NCBI GenBank assembly: GCA_910586305.1 | Contig: CAJUGS010000012.1 | Coordinates: 9,359-73,358 of the forward strand | Length of the DNA stretch: 64,000 bases | Direction: 5' to 3' | Origin: an uncultured Duncaniella sp. | GTDB lineage: Bacteria > Bacteroidota > Bacteroidia > Bacteroidales > Muribaculaceae | In this document: positions 1 to 8,083 of the stretch, one piece after another | Position numbering within the stretch: the stretch's first letter is position 1 | How the letters are laid out: every line of letters begins with the position of its first letter | Program-made: the position numbers and the translations under genes | The notes under the pieces: generated by a model | The model's input: the letters and a program-made list of their open reading frames with translations, nothing else | Database searches by the model: none | What the model was told of the DNA's origin: nothing

Positions 1-1
1 A

Positions 2-268
2 GTGCCTGTCGTTCCGCTTGCCGAGAGACTAAGGCTTCCGGTGGAAGAGTGGCAGGGTGTAGTGGTCAACGATTTCGAGACATCGGTATTTCCGGCCTAC
101 CCCGAAGTGGCTCGGGTCAAAGAGCGTCTTCTCGGCCTGGGGGCTGTCTATGCGTCCATGTCGGGTTCCGGCTCGTCAGTCTATGGAATCTTCAGCCGTG
201 ACATTTTGTCAGATGAGGTGACACGCGAGTTTCCCTCCTGCGACTCTGCTGTCATACCTTTAGGCTGA
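2..268 (+). CDS. ispE: 4-diphosphocytidyl-2-C-methyl-D-erythritol kinase, C-terminal part
   Basis: The reading frame is open from the window edge to a TGA at 266-268, so only the last ~88 residues are visible and the true start lies outside. The segment carries the C-terminal GHMP-kinase glycine motif SMSGSGSSVYG at about residues 52-62, followed by a short tail, as in IspE. IspE phosphorylates CDP-methylerythritol in the non-mevalonate isoprenoid pathway in the cytoplasm. The GHMP fold is clear; assignment to IspE rather than another GHMP kinase rests on resemblance of this C-terminal part. A small hairpin terminator overlaps the stop codon. Confidence 0.8.
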   Translation: MPVVPLAERLRLPVEEWQGVVVNDFETSVFPAYPEVARVKERLLGLGAVYASMSGSGSSVYGIFSRDILSDEVTREFPSCDSAVIPLG

Positions 269-282
269 AGGTATTTTCTTTT
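254..282 (+). terminator. Intrinsic terminator after ispE
   Basis: ATACCTT (254-260) and AAGGTAT (268-274) form a perfect 7-bp stem with a 7-base loop, followed by TTTCTTTT. The stop codon lies at the loop/stem boundary, so the last codons are part of the structure. It separates ispE from grpE. Confidence 0.6.
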
Positions 283-360
283 GAGTGATTGAACGTTATG
301 TGTGAAATGTTGTTTTATTTCTAAGAATGTGCCGTAAATTCCGGACAGTAGTGTGGAGTT

Positions 361-376
361 TGGCAATGTTTTTGCA
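361..376 (+). promoter_or_regulatory. Sigma-54-like -24/-12 element before grpE
   Basis: TGGCA at 361-365 and TTGCA at 372-376 are separated by six bases, which reproduces the GG/GC spacing of the RpoN consensus. The predicted start would fall near 387, leaving a leader of about 25 bases before the grpE ATG at 412. No TAnnTTTG box was seen at a matching distance. One match in A+T-rich sequence can arise by chance, so this is a candidate only. Confidence 0.4.
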
Positions 377-411
377 TCAGATAATAAAATTAAAAAATAT
401 ACATAAGCACT

Positions 412-1035
412 ATGAGCAAAGAACAGCATAACAGCAAAGATCGGTCGGAGACCCGCCAGCACATTGAAGACGAGAATGTGGATACATTTGACGATCTTCA
501 GGAGGCTGCCCAGGAGTCGGAAGACCAGGTCGACGAGGCTAATGATATGATCAACCACGAACTTGCCGACATCGACGCGCTCAACAAGCAGCTGCTTGAT
601 GCCCAGGCACAGGTGGAGAAGGAGAAAAAGGAATATCTCTTTCTCATGGCTGAGTTTGACAACTTCCGCAAGCGCACATTGCGTGAGAAGGGCGAGCTCA
701 TCAAGAATGCATCGGAGAGCGTGCTGAAGGGCCTGCTCCCAATTGTTGACGACTTCGAGCGCGGTCTTGAGGCTTGTTCGAAGGCCGACGATCCTGCCGA
801 GATACGCAAGGGTATGGAGCTGATATACCAGAAGCTTGTGAAATTCCTTGCCCAGAACGGCGTGAAGGCTATTGAGTCGACCGGACAGCCTTTCGACGCT
901 GAATTACACGAGGCCATAGCCATGGTGCCCGTGGGCGATGAGTCGCAGAAGGGAATCGTGATTGATACCCCGACCAAGGGCTATACTCTGAATGACAAAG
1001 TGCTCCGCCATGCCAAAGTGGCTGTGGGACAGTAA
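412..1035 (+). CDS. grpE: Nucleotide exchange factor GrpE
   Basis: This 207-residue protein is the ADP/ATP exchange factor for the chaperone DnaK. The first ~50 residues are acidic and probably disordered. A long charged helical stretch (about 50-110) containing FDNFRKRTLREK matches the GrpE dimerisation helix, and the C-terminal part, with GVKAIESTGQPFDAELHEA and VLRHAKVAVG, matches the beta domain that binds DnaK. Length is normal. The ATG at 412 follows an A-rich leader. It lies 20 bases before dnaJ, so the two are probably co-transcribed; dnaK is not in the window. Confidence 0.97.
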   Translation: MSKEQHNSKDRSETRQHIEDENVDTFDDLQEAAQESEDQVDEANDMINHELADIDALNKQLLDAQAQVEKEKKEYLFLMAEFDNFRKRTLREKGELIKNASESVLKGLLPIVDDFERGLEACSKADDPAEIRKGMELIYQKLVKFLAQNGVKAIESTGQPFDAELHEAIAMVPVGDESQKGIVIDTPTKGYTLNDKVLRHAKVAVGQ

Positions 1036-1055
1036 GACAAAAAAACAAGCTATTC

Positions 1056-2219
1056 ATGGCAGCAAAAAGAGACTATTACGAAGTGCTTGGAGTCGACAGA
1101 AATGCCGATGAAAAGACTATAAAGAGCGCCTATCGAAAGAAGGCAATACAGTATCATCCCGACAAGAATCCGGGAGACAAGGAGGCCGAAGAGAAATTCA
1201 AGGAGGCCGCCGAGGCCTATGATGTGCTGTCCAATCCCGATAAACGAGCCAAGTATGATAAGTTTGGCCATGATATGGGACCGTCAGGATTCCCCGGCGG
1301 AGCAGGCGGATTCCATACAGGCGGATTCTCGATGGAGGACATCTTCTCGCAGTTCGGCGATATTTTCGGAGGAGCTTTCGGAAATATGGGAGGCTTCGAA
1401 TCGGCAGGCGGTCGCACTCGTCGCCGCCAGCGTCGCGGCACCGACCTGCGTATCAAAATCAAGATGACTCTTGAGGAGATTGCGACAGGAGTCACCAAGA
1501 CTCTCAAGATTCCCACTCTTGTGAAAGACAGCCACTGCAACGGCACAGGTGCCAAAGATGGCACAGCCTACAATACCTGTCCGACCTGTAACGGCTCGGG
1601 CACGGTGATACGTCAGCAGCAGACCATGTTTGGCATCTCTCAGTCGGCTGTGGAGTGTCCGCAGTGTCACGGAGAGGGACGCATTATCACCGAAAAATGT
1701 ACCTACTGCCAGGGTGAGGGAGTGGTGAGAAAGGATGAGACCGTCACTTTCTCAATTCCTGCAGGTGTGCAGGACGGCCAGACCCTCACAATGCGTGGCA
1801 AGGGAAATGCCGCTCCCCACGGCGGAGCCAATGGAGACCTTCTCATCGTAATCGAGGAGGTGAAGCATCCCGAATTGATACGCGACGGCAATGATGTGAT
1901 TTATAATCTCATGCTTGATATTCCCACTGCGGCACTCGGAGGTTCGGTGGAAGTGCCCACCATCACCGGGCGTGCACGTATGAAGATTCCTGCAGGAACA
2001 CAGCCCGGAAAGGTGCTCCGTCTGCGAGGCAAGGGACTTCCTTCGCCCGACGGATACGGAACCGGCGACGAACTGGTGAATGTTATGGTCTATATCCCCG
2101 AGAAGCTGACTTCCGAGGAGCAGGCCGCAATCGAGGGGCTGCGCGGAAAACCCGACATGACCCCCGACGACTCTACCAAAAACAGAATTTTTTCAAAACT
2201 ACGCCACATTTTTGAATAA
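1056..2219 (+). CDS. dnaJ: Chaperone protein DnaJ (one zinc cysteine replaced)
   Basis: This is a class I J-domain co-chaperone of 387 residues that stimulates DnaK ATPase and delivers unfolded substrates. The J domain (1-70) has the HPD motif at 34-36. A Gly/Phe-rich linker (about 75-115) follows, then the zinc region (155-222) and the C-terminal substrate domains. Zinc repeats 2-4 are normal (C175/C178, C201/C204, C215/C218). In repeat 1 the first cysteine is Asp158 (codon 1527-1529) and only C161 remains, so one zinc site would have three Cys and one Asp. It follows grpE closely and is 3 bases from the next gene. Confidence 0.96.
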   Translation: MAAKRDYYEVLGVDRNADEKTIKSAYRKKAIQYHPDKNPGDKEAEEKFKEAAEAYDVLSNPDKRAKYDKFGHDMGPSGFPGGAGGFHTGGFSMEDIFSQFGDIFGGAFGNMGGFESAGGRTRRRQRRGTDLRIKIKMTLEEIATGVTKTLKIPTLVKDSHCNGTGAKDGTAYNTCPTCNGSGTVIRQQQTMFGISQSAVECPQCHGEGRIITEKCTYCQGEGVVRKDETVTFSIPAGVQDGQTLTMRGKGNAAPHGGANGDLLIVIEEVKHPELIRDGNDVIYNLMLDIPTAALGGSVEVPTITGRARMKIPAGTQPGKVLRLRGKGLPSPDGYGTGDELVNVMVYIPEKLTSEEQAAIEGLRGKPDMTPDDSTKNRIFSKLRHIFE

Positions 2220-2222
2220 GGT

Positions 2223-4064
2223 TTGAAAAAGCCACACACTCTCGAACTATTAGCCCCGGCCAGGAATGTCGACATCGCAAAGTCGGCAGTCATGGCCGGA
2301 GCTGATGCTATATATATAGGTCCCGACAGCCACGGTGCGCGCCGGGCCGCCTCCAACAGTGTCGACGACATTCGGTCGCTTGTCGATTTTGCCCATCCAT
2401 ATGGCGTGAGAATCTATGCCACTGTCAACACTCTGGTGTATGACAACGAGATATCCGCTGTGGAGAGACTTGTGAGATCGCTCTACGAGGCCGGGGTTGA
2501 CGCTCTGATTGTGCAGGATTTGGGCCTTCTGAGGATGGATATTCCTCCGATAGACCTCCATGCCAGCACACAGTGTGATATCCGCACTCCCGAAAAGGCT
2601 CGTTTTCTTGCCGACCTCGGGTTTTCCCGCCTGGTACTTCCACGTGAATTATCGCTCGACGAGATTCGCGATATAGCCGAGGCTGTCCCCGGTACAGAGC
2701 TGGAGGCGTTTGTCCACGGTGCGCTCTGTGTGAGCTATAGTGGTGACTGCCGGGCCAGCTTTATGGCCGGAGGTCGTTCGGCCAACCGTGGGGAATGTGC
2801 CCAGATATGCCGTCTGCCCTACGATCTCACTGACGCAAAGGGCAATATTCTTGTCAAGGGAAAACATCTTCTGTCTCTTCGTGACCTCAACCGTTCACAG
2901 TCTCTCGACGCGATGGCCCGGGCCGGTGTTATGTCGTTCAAAATCGAGGGCCGACTCAAAGAAGAGGCCTATGTGAAGAACACAGTCGCATGGTATTCGC
3001 GCAGACTCGACCGCCTTGTTGAGGAGAGTGACGGACTGTATCGCCGTGAGAGTGACGGACACTCGCGTCCGGGCTTCAATCCGGCTCCCGAAAAGGCTTT
3101 CAACCGCGGATTTACATCATATTTCCTCAATGGCAAAGCCCCGTCAAAGGGTATAGCCTCGATGGATTCTCCCAAGGCTGTGGGAGAGAAGGTGGGCAAG
3201 GTGTTGAAATGTGAGGGAGGCATGATTACCGCATCGCTCAATGCGACGCTTGCCAATGGAGACGGTCTCGGCTATTTCGACAGGGCCGGTATTTTCCGTG
3301 GTTTCAGGCTCAACCGTGCCGACGGCTCTCGGCTATGGCCTGCCACTCCTCAGTCTGTGCCATCAGGAACGGTGCTATATCGCAACCGTGACAAGGAGTG
3401 GGACGATGAAATATCCTCGGCCAAAACAGAGCGCTATATACGTGTGGACATGAGTCTGCGCCATCTTCCGGATGGGCGCTTGGCTCTTGCGCTGACAGAT
3501 GAGAGTGGCAACAGTGTCGAGACTGCCACTGCTGAAATTTTTTCGGATAAGGCCGTCACTCCGCAGGAAAGTCCACGACGGAGGATACTCGACAAACTCG
3601 GCGGAACACGCTATCGTGCAGGAAAGATTGTGGATCTCGCCGGCTCTTTGTTCATTCCGGCTTCTCGTCTTGCATCATTGCGTCGCGAGGGGGTGGAATT
3701 GCTTGATAGTGCAAGAAGCATGACATACAGCCGCCGGCTGCGTTTGCCGGAGAAAAAAGATGCGCTTTGCCCGCAGTCTGTTCTGACTGTGCGTGACAAT
3801 GTAGCCAACCGTCTTGCCGAGGAGGTATACAGGTCGTATGGTGTAACCGGAATTGCTTTTGCAGCCGAGGTCTCAAAGCCTGTCGGTGAATCTCAGGTGA
3901 TGGCTACGCGCTATTGTCTGCGCCGGGAGCTTGGCCGATGTCTTCTCAAGCCCGAGGGTAAGGCCTGGTGCAAGGGACCGATGTATCTTGTAAGTCCGTC
4001 AGGGGTGAGGATGAGAGTCGAATTTGACTGCTCGCGCTGCGGAATGAATCTCTATATGCAGTGA
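2223..4064 (+). CDS. U32 family peptidase-like protein (RlhA/TrhP type)
   Basis: This 613-residue protein has a TIM-barrel U32 domain (about 5-300) starting LELLAPARN. It carries the family's conserved cysteine cluster in CVSYSGDCRAS and GECAQICR (about residues 176-200), and a C-terminal extension ends in another Cys pair (CSRCG). Characterised U32 proteins such as E. coli RlhA and TrhP take part in RNA hydroxylation, and the cysteines probably hold an Fe-S cluster, so a true peptidase role is doubtful. The start is TTG at 2223, three bases after the dnaJ stop, which fits co-transcription with grpE-dnaJ. The 3' end meets znuC head-on with a 6-base gap. Confidence 0.85.
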   Translation: MKKPHTLELLAPARNVDIAKSAVMAGADAIYIGPDSHGARRAASNSVDDIRSLVDFAHPYGVRIYATVNTLVYDNEISAVERLVRSLYEAGVDALIVQDLGLLRMDIPPIDLHASTQCDIRTPEKARFLADLGFSRLVLPRELSLDEIRDIAEAVPGTELEAFVHGALCVSYSGDCRASFMAGGRSANRGECAQICRLPYDLTDAKGNILVKGKHLLSLRDLNRSQSLDAMARAGVMSFKIEGRLKEEAYVKNTVAWYSRRLDRLVEESDGLYRRESDGHSRPGFNPAPEKAFNRGFTSYFLNGKAPSKGIASMDSPKAVGEKVGKVLKCEGGMITASLNATLANGDGLGYFDRAGIFRGFRLNRADGSRLWPATPQSVPSGTVLYRNRDKEWDDEISSAKTERYIRVDMSLRHLPDGRLALALTDESGNSVETATAEIFSDKAVTPQESPRRRILDKLGGTRYRAGKIVDLAGSLFIPASRLASLRREGVELLDSARSMTYSRRLRLPEKKDALCPQSVLTVRDNVANRLAEEVYRSYGVTGIAFAAEVSKPVGESQVMATRYCLRRELGRCLLKPEGKAWCKGPMYLVSPSGVRMRVEFDCSRCGMNLYMQ

Positions 4065-4075
4065 CATCTGTCACT
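4060..4075. terminator. Compact palindrome holding both convergent stop codons
   Basis: AGTGACA (4060-4066) and TGTCACT (4069-4075) are perfect inverted repeats separated by two bases. The TGA of the U32 gene (4062-4064) and the stop of the ABC ATPase (4071-4073 on minus) both lie inside. No T-run follows on either strand, so a terminator role is only a suggestion. Confidence 0.35.
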
Positions 4076-4745
4076 TGCAGACACTTCCCTGTTCTTCTAT
4101 CACACTGTGGTCGACAAACAGATGCCTGTTTGCCATCTCGGATATAGCTGTCATTTCGTGTGATACGAGCAATATGGTCGTAGTTGCCGAGAGCTCTTTC
4201 ACAAGCGAATAGATGTAATGTTCGAACGGTTTGTCTACGTAGCTCAACGGTTCGTCGAGCACGAGCACTTTGGGACGAGATATGATTGCTCGGCCAAGTA
4301 GTGCTCTCTGCAACTGGCCGCCCGATAGTGCACCGATATTTTTCCGTGCATGGGCTTCAAGCCCCATCATTCGGAGTGTCTCGGCTGTGAGCCGGATTTT
4401 TTCCTCTTTGGTGCTGTTTTCGCCAATCAGTCCGGAGGCTACGACCTCTTCCACGGTTATAGGGAAACGAGAGTCTATCATGTTTTTCTGTGGAAGATAA
4501 CCGATGGACAGTTCCTTCACTTCCTCGCCGGTACTTAGATATTTCACGCTACCATGTGATGGCTTGAGGAGTTTCAGCACAATACGCAGCAGTGTGGTCT
4601 TGCCACCGCCGTTAGGACCGGTTATAGCCACAAAGTCACCTTGTCTGATATCAAGATTGACATCGTGCAGCACATCTTTGCCGTCGCGTCGGCAGCTGAC
4701 ACCGCATAGCGATATTATCACCTCGTTTTCCATCGTAGTTGTCAT
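4071..4745 (-). CDS. Metal ABC transporter ATP-binding protein (ZnuC/MntB-like)
   Basis: This is an ABC ATPase of ~224 residues. Walker A is GPNGGGKTT, the signature is LSGGQLQRALLGRA, Walker B is VLVLDEPLS, and the H-loop is LLVSHE. It resembles the zinc/manganese (ZnuC-type) group that powers uptake of metal bound by the preceding lipoprotein. The chosen ATG (4745) overlaps the stop of the binding-protein gene as ATGA; a second ATG 12 bases downstream is also possible, while a longer upstream extension would run into the neighbour. No permease gene (ZnuB-like) is present, so the membrane partner must be encoded elsewhere. Confidence 0.85.
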   Translation of the reverse strand: MTTTMENEVIISLCGVSCRRDGKDVLHDVNLDIRQGDFVAITGPNGGGKTTLLRIVLKLLKPSHGSVKYLSTGEEVKELSIGYLPQKNMIDSRFPITVEEVVASGLIGENSTKEEKIRLTAETLRMMGLEAHARKNIGALSGGQLQRALLGRAIISRPKVLVLDEPLSYVDKPFEHYIYSLVKELSATTTILLVSHEMTAISEMANRHLFVDHSVIEEQGSVCK

Positions 4746-5638
4746 TCCTCGGGCTGCTTTGTAGAGGAGGATACGAGTGCGGCGGCCGTGGCGCGTAATT
4801 CGTTTTCCCAATTGTAGGAAAGAGGGTGTATTTCCACAGGGCTGGCTCCGATTTCCTCGTTGACGCTCGTCACCTGGCGGCTGTCGAAATCCTTCTGCGA
4901 GAAGAACACCTCTACACCATGGGCTTTCACTTCATCTATCATTGAGCGGAGATCAATTACCGACATTTCTTTGTGCTCATGGCCTCCGACCACTATCTGC
5001 TCAAGTCCGTAGTCTCTGGCAAAATAGCTCAGAGAGGGATGCCACACCAGAAACGCGCTTCCTTTCACTGGAGCGAGCATAGTGGACAGTTCGCGGTCGA
5101 GCGAATCGAGGTGTGCGTCAAATGCCTTGTGGTTTTTGCGGTACAAATCCTTGTTGGCAGGGTCAATCTCCACCATTGCCTCGCACATATTGCGGGCTAT
5201 CACACGGGCGTTCTTCACCGACGACCATGTGTGCGGGTCGGTCACCTCGTGGGTCACCTCTCCGTGGCCGTGTGTTCCGGTCACAGGCACTATCCCTTCG
5301 GATGTGTTGTAGATGGGAAGGTCGGGGTTTGACTCGCATATTTTGTCGAGCAGGGCGGCTTCGAAACCGATGTTTCCCATACGTAGATAGCCCAGGGAAT
5401 TGCTGAGATTGAGCATATGTGTCATCGACGGATCGTAGGTCTCGGGATTTGCCCCGTCTGAGAGGAGGCATCTCACTTGCACCTTGTCGCCGGTGATCTG
5501 TTCGAGCAGGTAACGCTGTGGTTCTATGCTGACGGTCACAATCTTTTGCTCGGGGGGAGCGCCGGAACATCCGGCTGCTATCCATCCCACGAGAGTGACT
5601 GCTGTAAGCATCAGGAGTATGATATTGAAATTCTTCAC
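4742..5638 (-). CDS. Metal ABC transporter substrate-binding lipoprotein (ZnuA-like)
   Basis: This is a cluster A-I (ZnuA/TroA) solute-binding protein. The GTG start at 5638 gives ~298 residues with a lysine, a hydrophobic segment and the lipobox IAAGC near residue 24. A histidine-rich loop (GTHGHGEVTHEVTDPHTW) and later conserved His/Glu residues match family metal ligands. A TTG-initiated form reaching 5707 would start upstream of the predicted promoter box (5655-5662) and overlap the menD stop, so the shorter form is preferred. It is translationally coupled (ATGA) to the ATPase gene. Zinc is the likeliest ligand, but manganese cannot be excluded. Confidence 0.88.
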   Translation of the reverse strand: MKNFNIILLMLTAVTLVGWIAAGCSGAPPEQKIVTVSIEPQRYLLEQITGDKVQVRCLLSDGANPETYDPSMTHMLNLSNSLGYLRMGNIGFEAALLDKICESNPDLPIYNTSEGIVPVTGTHGHGEVTHEVTDPHTWSSVKNARVIARNMCEAMVEIDPANKDLYRKNHKAFDAHLDSLDRELSTMLAPVKGSAFLVWHPSLSYFARDYGLEQIVVGGHEHKEMSVIDLRSMIDEVKAHGVEVFFSQKDFDSRQVTSVNEEIGASPVEIHPLSYNWENELRATAAALVSSSTKQPEE

Positions 5639-5654
5639 AATTCGAAACTTTTTG

Positions 5655-5662
5655 CAAATATA
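5655..5662 (-). promoter_or_regulatory. Promoter -7 box before the metal-binding lipoprotein gene
   Basis: The minus strand reads TATATTTG, a match to the Bacteroidota TAnnTTTG element. Transcription would start near 5649, about 11 bases before the GTG at 5638. This supports the shorter start and an expression unit separate from menD. No clear -33 TTTG was seen. Confidence 0.5.
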
Positions 5663-5703
5663 AGGATTTTTTAGCAATTGTGAAAGAAAGTTTAATGATT
5701 TTT

Positions 5704-7392
5704 TCAATTCTCGTTTTTGAAATAGTCTTTAAGGGTATCGGCTGTGGTGTGTGGGTCGGTATGGATTGCGAGTATTGCGGGGCGCGCTGATTCGTCGGCA
5801 AACGCGCGGAAGGCCTCGGGAAGTTCGTCGATGGATGACGCACTGAAATAGGCCATATCATAGGCCTTGGCAAGACCTTCGAGAGGAAGTCGGGTCCCGA
5901 CGGCAAAATATTTCTCAAGTTCGGGGAGTGAGGATGTGCTTCCTATGAAACGGAATATTCCCCCGCCGCCGTTGACCATCACGATGATTTTGAATCTTGG
6001 TGTGACGAGGGTGGAGCTTAGGGCTGAGATGTCATACTGGAAACTCATGTCGCCCGACACAAGCAGGGTTGTACCCCTGTATATAGCCGATGCTCCGAGG
6101 GCCGTTGATGTAGAGCCGTCTATGCCGCTCACTCCTCTGTTGCAGTCGCTGCGGTGTATGTGTGAGCAGTCCATCAGCTGGGCGTAGCGCACAGGGGTGC
6201 CGTTGCTGAGGTGCAGGTTCCATGTGCGCGGTATGCGGTCGAAGATATAGGCAAGTGCCTTGAGGTCGCTCCACGGGGACGCCGCTACATAATGGTCGTG
6301 ACACTTGGCGGCACGAGTCGAGAGGGCGCGCCATTCTGTGGCGTATTCGCTCGGAGTGCGGTGGGGCTGCATTGCCGAGGCTAGCTGGCTCATGAAAATG
6401 GCCGGGCGTAGTTCCACTCTCAAGCTGAGGTGGCGGAAACAGTCGATGGTGGTGTGTGATGCACCGATATGCCAGTGCTCCAGATGCGCTGCTGAACGCA
6501 GCCATTCTTTGACAAAGCGCGACACCAGGGCGCCACCCGTGGTGATAACCACGTCGGGGAGCAGTCTCTCCTTTTCCTCGGCATTCATACGGCATAGAGT
6601 GGAATCTATCCGGCTGACGAACTTTGGTGAGTGGAGGTTGGCAAGAGTCTCGGTGAGCACCACTACGTTTGGAAGATCGGCGAGTCTTCCAAGCGCGCGG
6701 TTGAGTTTTTCGTCAGGACTGTCAAAGCCGGCCAATATCATTATCTTCTTCGGCGAGGCCAGCATGGTGCCGAGTCGTCGGGCTTCGACTACGGGAAGTT
6801 CGTCGCGTGGAGCGATGGATTCAATCACTCTGGCCGAGCCTGCCGGGTATTGGGCCGACCCGTTGAGAGGTGCGTCGAGACGCACGTTGATATGTACGGG
6901 GCCGCGTCTGCCCGAGAGTGCTTCGAGTATGGCATCGTTGACAATACGGTCGGTCCACCATGGACCGTTGGGAAAGTCTATACGTGCAGATATGTCGCAG
7001 CTTCGTTTCACATAGGGAGCCAGTGCGTCCTGCTGCCATATTGTCTGAGAGTCGTCCTGGTCTATCCATTCCTCCGGTCTGTCGGCCGATATGACTATAA
7101 GAGGCACCCTGCGGTAGAAGGCTTCGGCAACGGCCGGAGCATAGTTGAGCAGGGCTGTCCCGCTTGTGCAGACCACTGCCACGGGTTCGCACGATTGTAC
7201 GCTCATACCGAGGGCAATGAAAGCCGCCGAACGTTCGTCGATCACCACGTGGCAGGTCAGTTCTCCGCGTCGGTTCAGTGCCACAATGAGTGGTGCGTTG
7301 CGACTGCCCGGCGAGAGCACAACGTGTTTCACCCCATGAGCTACAAGAAGGTCGGCGAGTATATTGCAGGATAATTTGTCGGTCGATAACAT
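5704..7392 (-). CDS. menD: 2-succinyl-5-enolpyruvyl-6-hydroxy-3-cyclohexene-1-carboxylate synthase
   Basis: This 562-residue thiamine diphosphate enzyme joins isochorismate and 2-oxoglutarate in menaquinone synthesis. The N-terminal Pyr domain has LSPGSRNAPL and the activating glutamate (E53 in IDERSAAFIALG). The C-terminal PP domain has the SGDMSFQYD and VNGGGGIF motifs that bind the cofactor phosphate and Mg. Length is normal. ATG 7392 is preceded by a TAATTTTG box on the minus strand (7413-7420). Other men genes are not adjacent; the metal-uptake genes follow directly downstream. Menaquinone is the expected respiratory quinone of Bacteroidales. Confidence 0.96.
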   Translation of the reverse strand: MLSTDKLSCNILADLLVAHGVKHVVLSPGSRNAPLIVALNRRGELTCHVVIDERSAAFIALGMSVQSCEPVAVVCTSGTALLNYAPAVAEAFYRRVPLIVISADRPEEWIDQDDSQTIWQQDALAPYVKRSCDISARIDFPNGPWWTDRIVNDAILEALSGRRGPVHINVRLDAPLNGSAQYPAGSARVIESIAPRDELPVVEARRLGTMLASPKKIMILAGFDSPDEKLNRALGRLADLPNVVVLTETLANLHSPKFVSRIDSTLCRMNAEEKERLLPDVVITTGGALVSRFVKEWLRSAAHLEHWHIGASHTTIDCFRHLSLRVELRPAIFMSQLASAMQPHRTPSEYATEWRALSTRAAKCHDHYVAASPWSDLKALAYIFDRIPRTWNLHLSNGTPVRYAQLMDCSHIHRSDCNRGVSGIDGSTSTALGASAIYRGTTLLVSGDMSFQYDISALSSTLVTPRFKIIVMVNGGGGIFRFIGSTSSLPELEKYFAVGTRLPLEGLAKAYDMAYFSASSIDELPEAFRAFADESARPAILAIHTDPHTTADTLKDYFKNEN

Positions 7393-7412
7393 AGTCCGGA
7401 GGTTTTATCAGA

Positions 7413-7449
7413 CAAAATTAACTATTTTCGGCGGGATTTGTTAATTTTG
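7413..7449. promoter_or_regulatory. Divergent promoters of menD and the DUF4924 gene
   Basis: TAATTTTG reads on the minus strand at 7413-7420, toward menD (ATG 7392), and on the plus strand at 7442-7449, toward the DUF4924 gene (ATG 7473). Both sit 20-25 bases from their start codons. The -33 elements are weak. Confidence 0.55.
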
Positions 7450-7472
7450 TAGCATCAAAATACTTACTCTAT

Positions 7473-8024
7473 ATGATTATCGCCTCACAGAAACACAAGG
7501 AAAACATAGCCGAATATCTGCTATATATGTGGCAGATAGAGGATATGATACGTGCAAATGGCCTTGATATAGACCGCATCAAGACCAATATCATAGACAA
7601 GTTCAATCTTGACCCAGCCAAGGAGAAGGAGATGGTCGAGTGGTACGAGTCGCTCATTGATATGATGAGGCGTGAGGGAGTTGAGCAGAACGGCCACCTG
7701 CAGCTCAACAAGAATGTCATAATCCAGCTCACCGACCTGCACCTCGCGCTCCTGAACGATACACGCTTCCCATCATATGCGGCGGAGTTTTATGACACCC
7801 TGCCATATATAGTGGAACTGCGCGCCAAGGCCGGTGACAATCCTGCCGGTGAGATTGAGACCTGTTTCAATGCTCTATACGGTGTTCTCATGCTGCGTCT
7901 GCAGGGCAAGGAGGTGACACAGGCCACCCGGGAGGCTGCCGCGAAGATAGGCCGCTTCCTCGCGCTCCTTGCCAAGGATTACAACCTCGACCGCGAGGAT
8001 AAACTTTTCCCAAAAGAAGACTGA
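7473..8024 (+). CDS. DUF4924 family protein
   Basis: This 183-residue, largely alpha-helical protein has no signal peptide and no membrane segment. It begins MIIASQKHKENIAEYLLYMW, which is typical of DUF4924, a family found almost only in Bacteroidota and without known function. No catalytic motif is evident. It stands alone between divergent menD and convergent gltD. Its TGA stop (8022-8024) lies inside a perfect 19-bp stem, so the end of translation and a strong hairpin coincide. Confidence 0.8.
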   Translation: MIIASQKHKENIAEYLLYMWQIEDMIRANGLDIDRIKTNIIDKFNLDPAKEKEMVEWYESLIDMMRREGVEQNGHLQLNKNVIIQLTDLHLALLNDTRFPSYAAEFYDTLPYIVELRAKAGDNPAGEIETCFNALYGVLMLRLQGKEVTQATREAAAKIGRFLALLAKDYNLDREDKLFPKED

Positions 8025-8062
8025 CGTTACTGAGAGAGCGACTGCTCTCTCAGTAACGTCAG
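8021..8062. terminator. Perfect 19-bp hairpin between convergent genes
   Basis: Bases 8021-8039 and 8044-8062 are exact inverted repeats around a 4-base loop. The left arm includes the stop codon of the DUF4924 gene, and the right arm ends 21 bases before the gltD stop. There is no T-run on either side. The position suggests a two-way terminator or a 3'-end stabilising stem. Confidence 0.65.
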
Positions 8063-8083
8063 AGAATGTCACACCTGCCGAGG

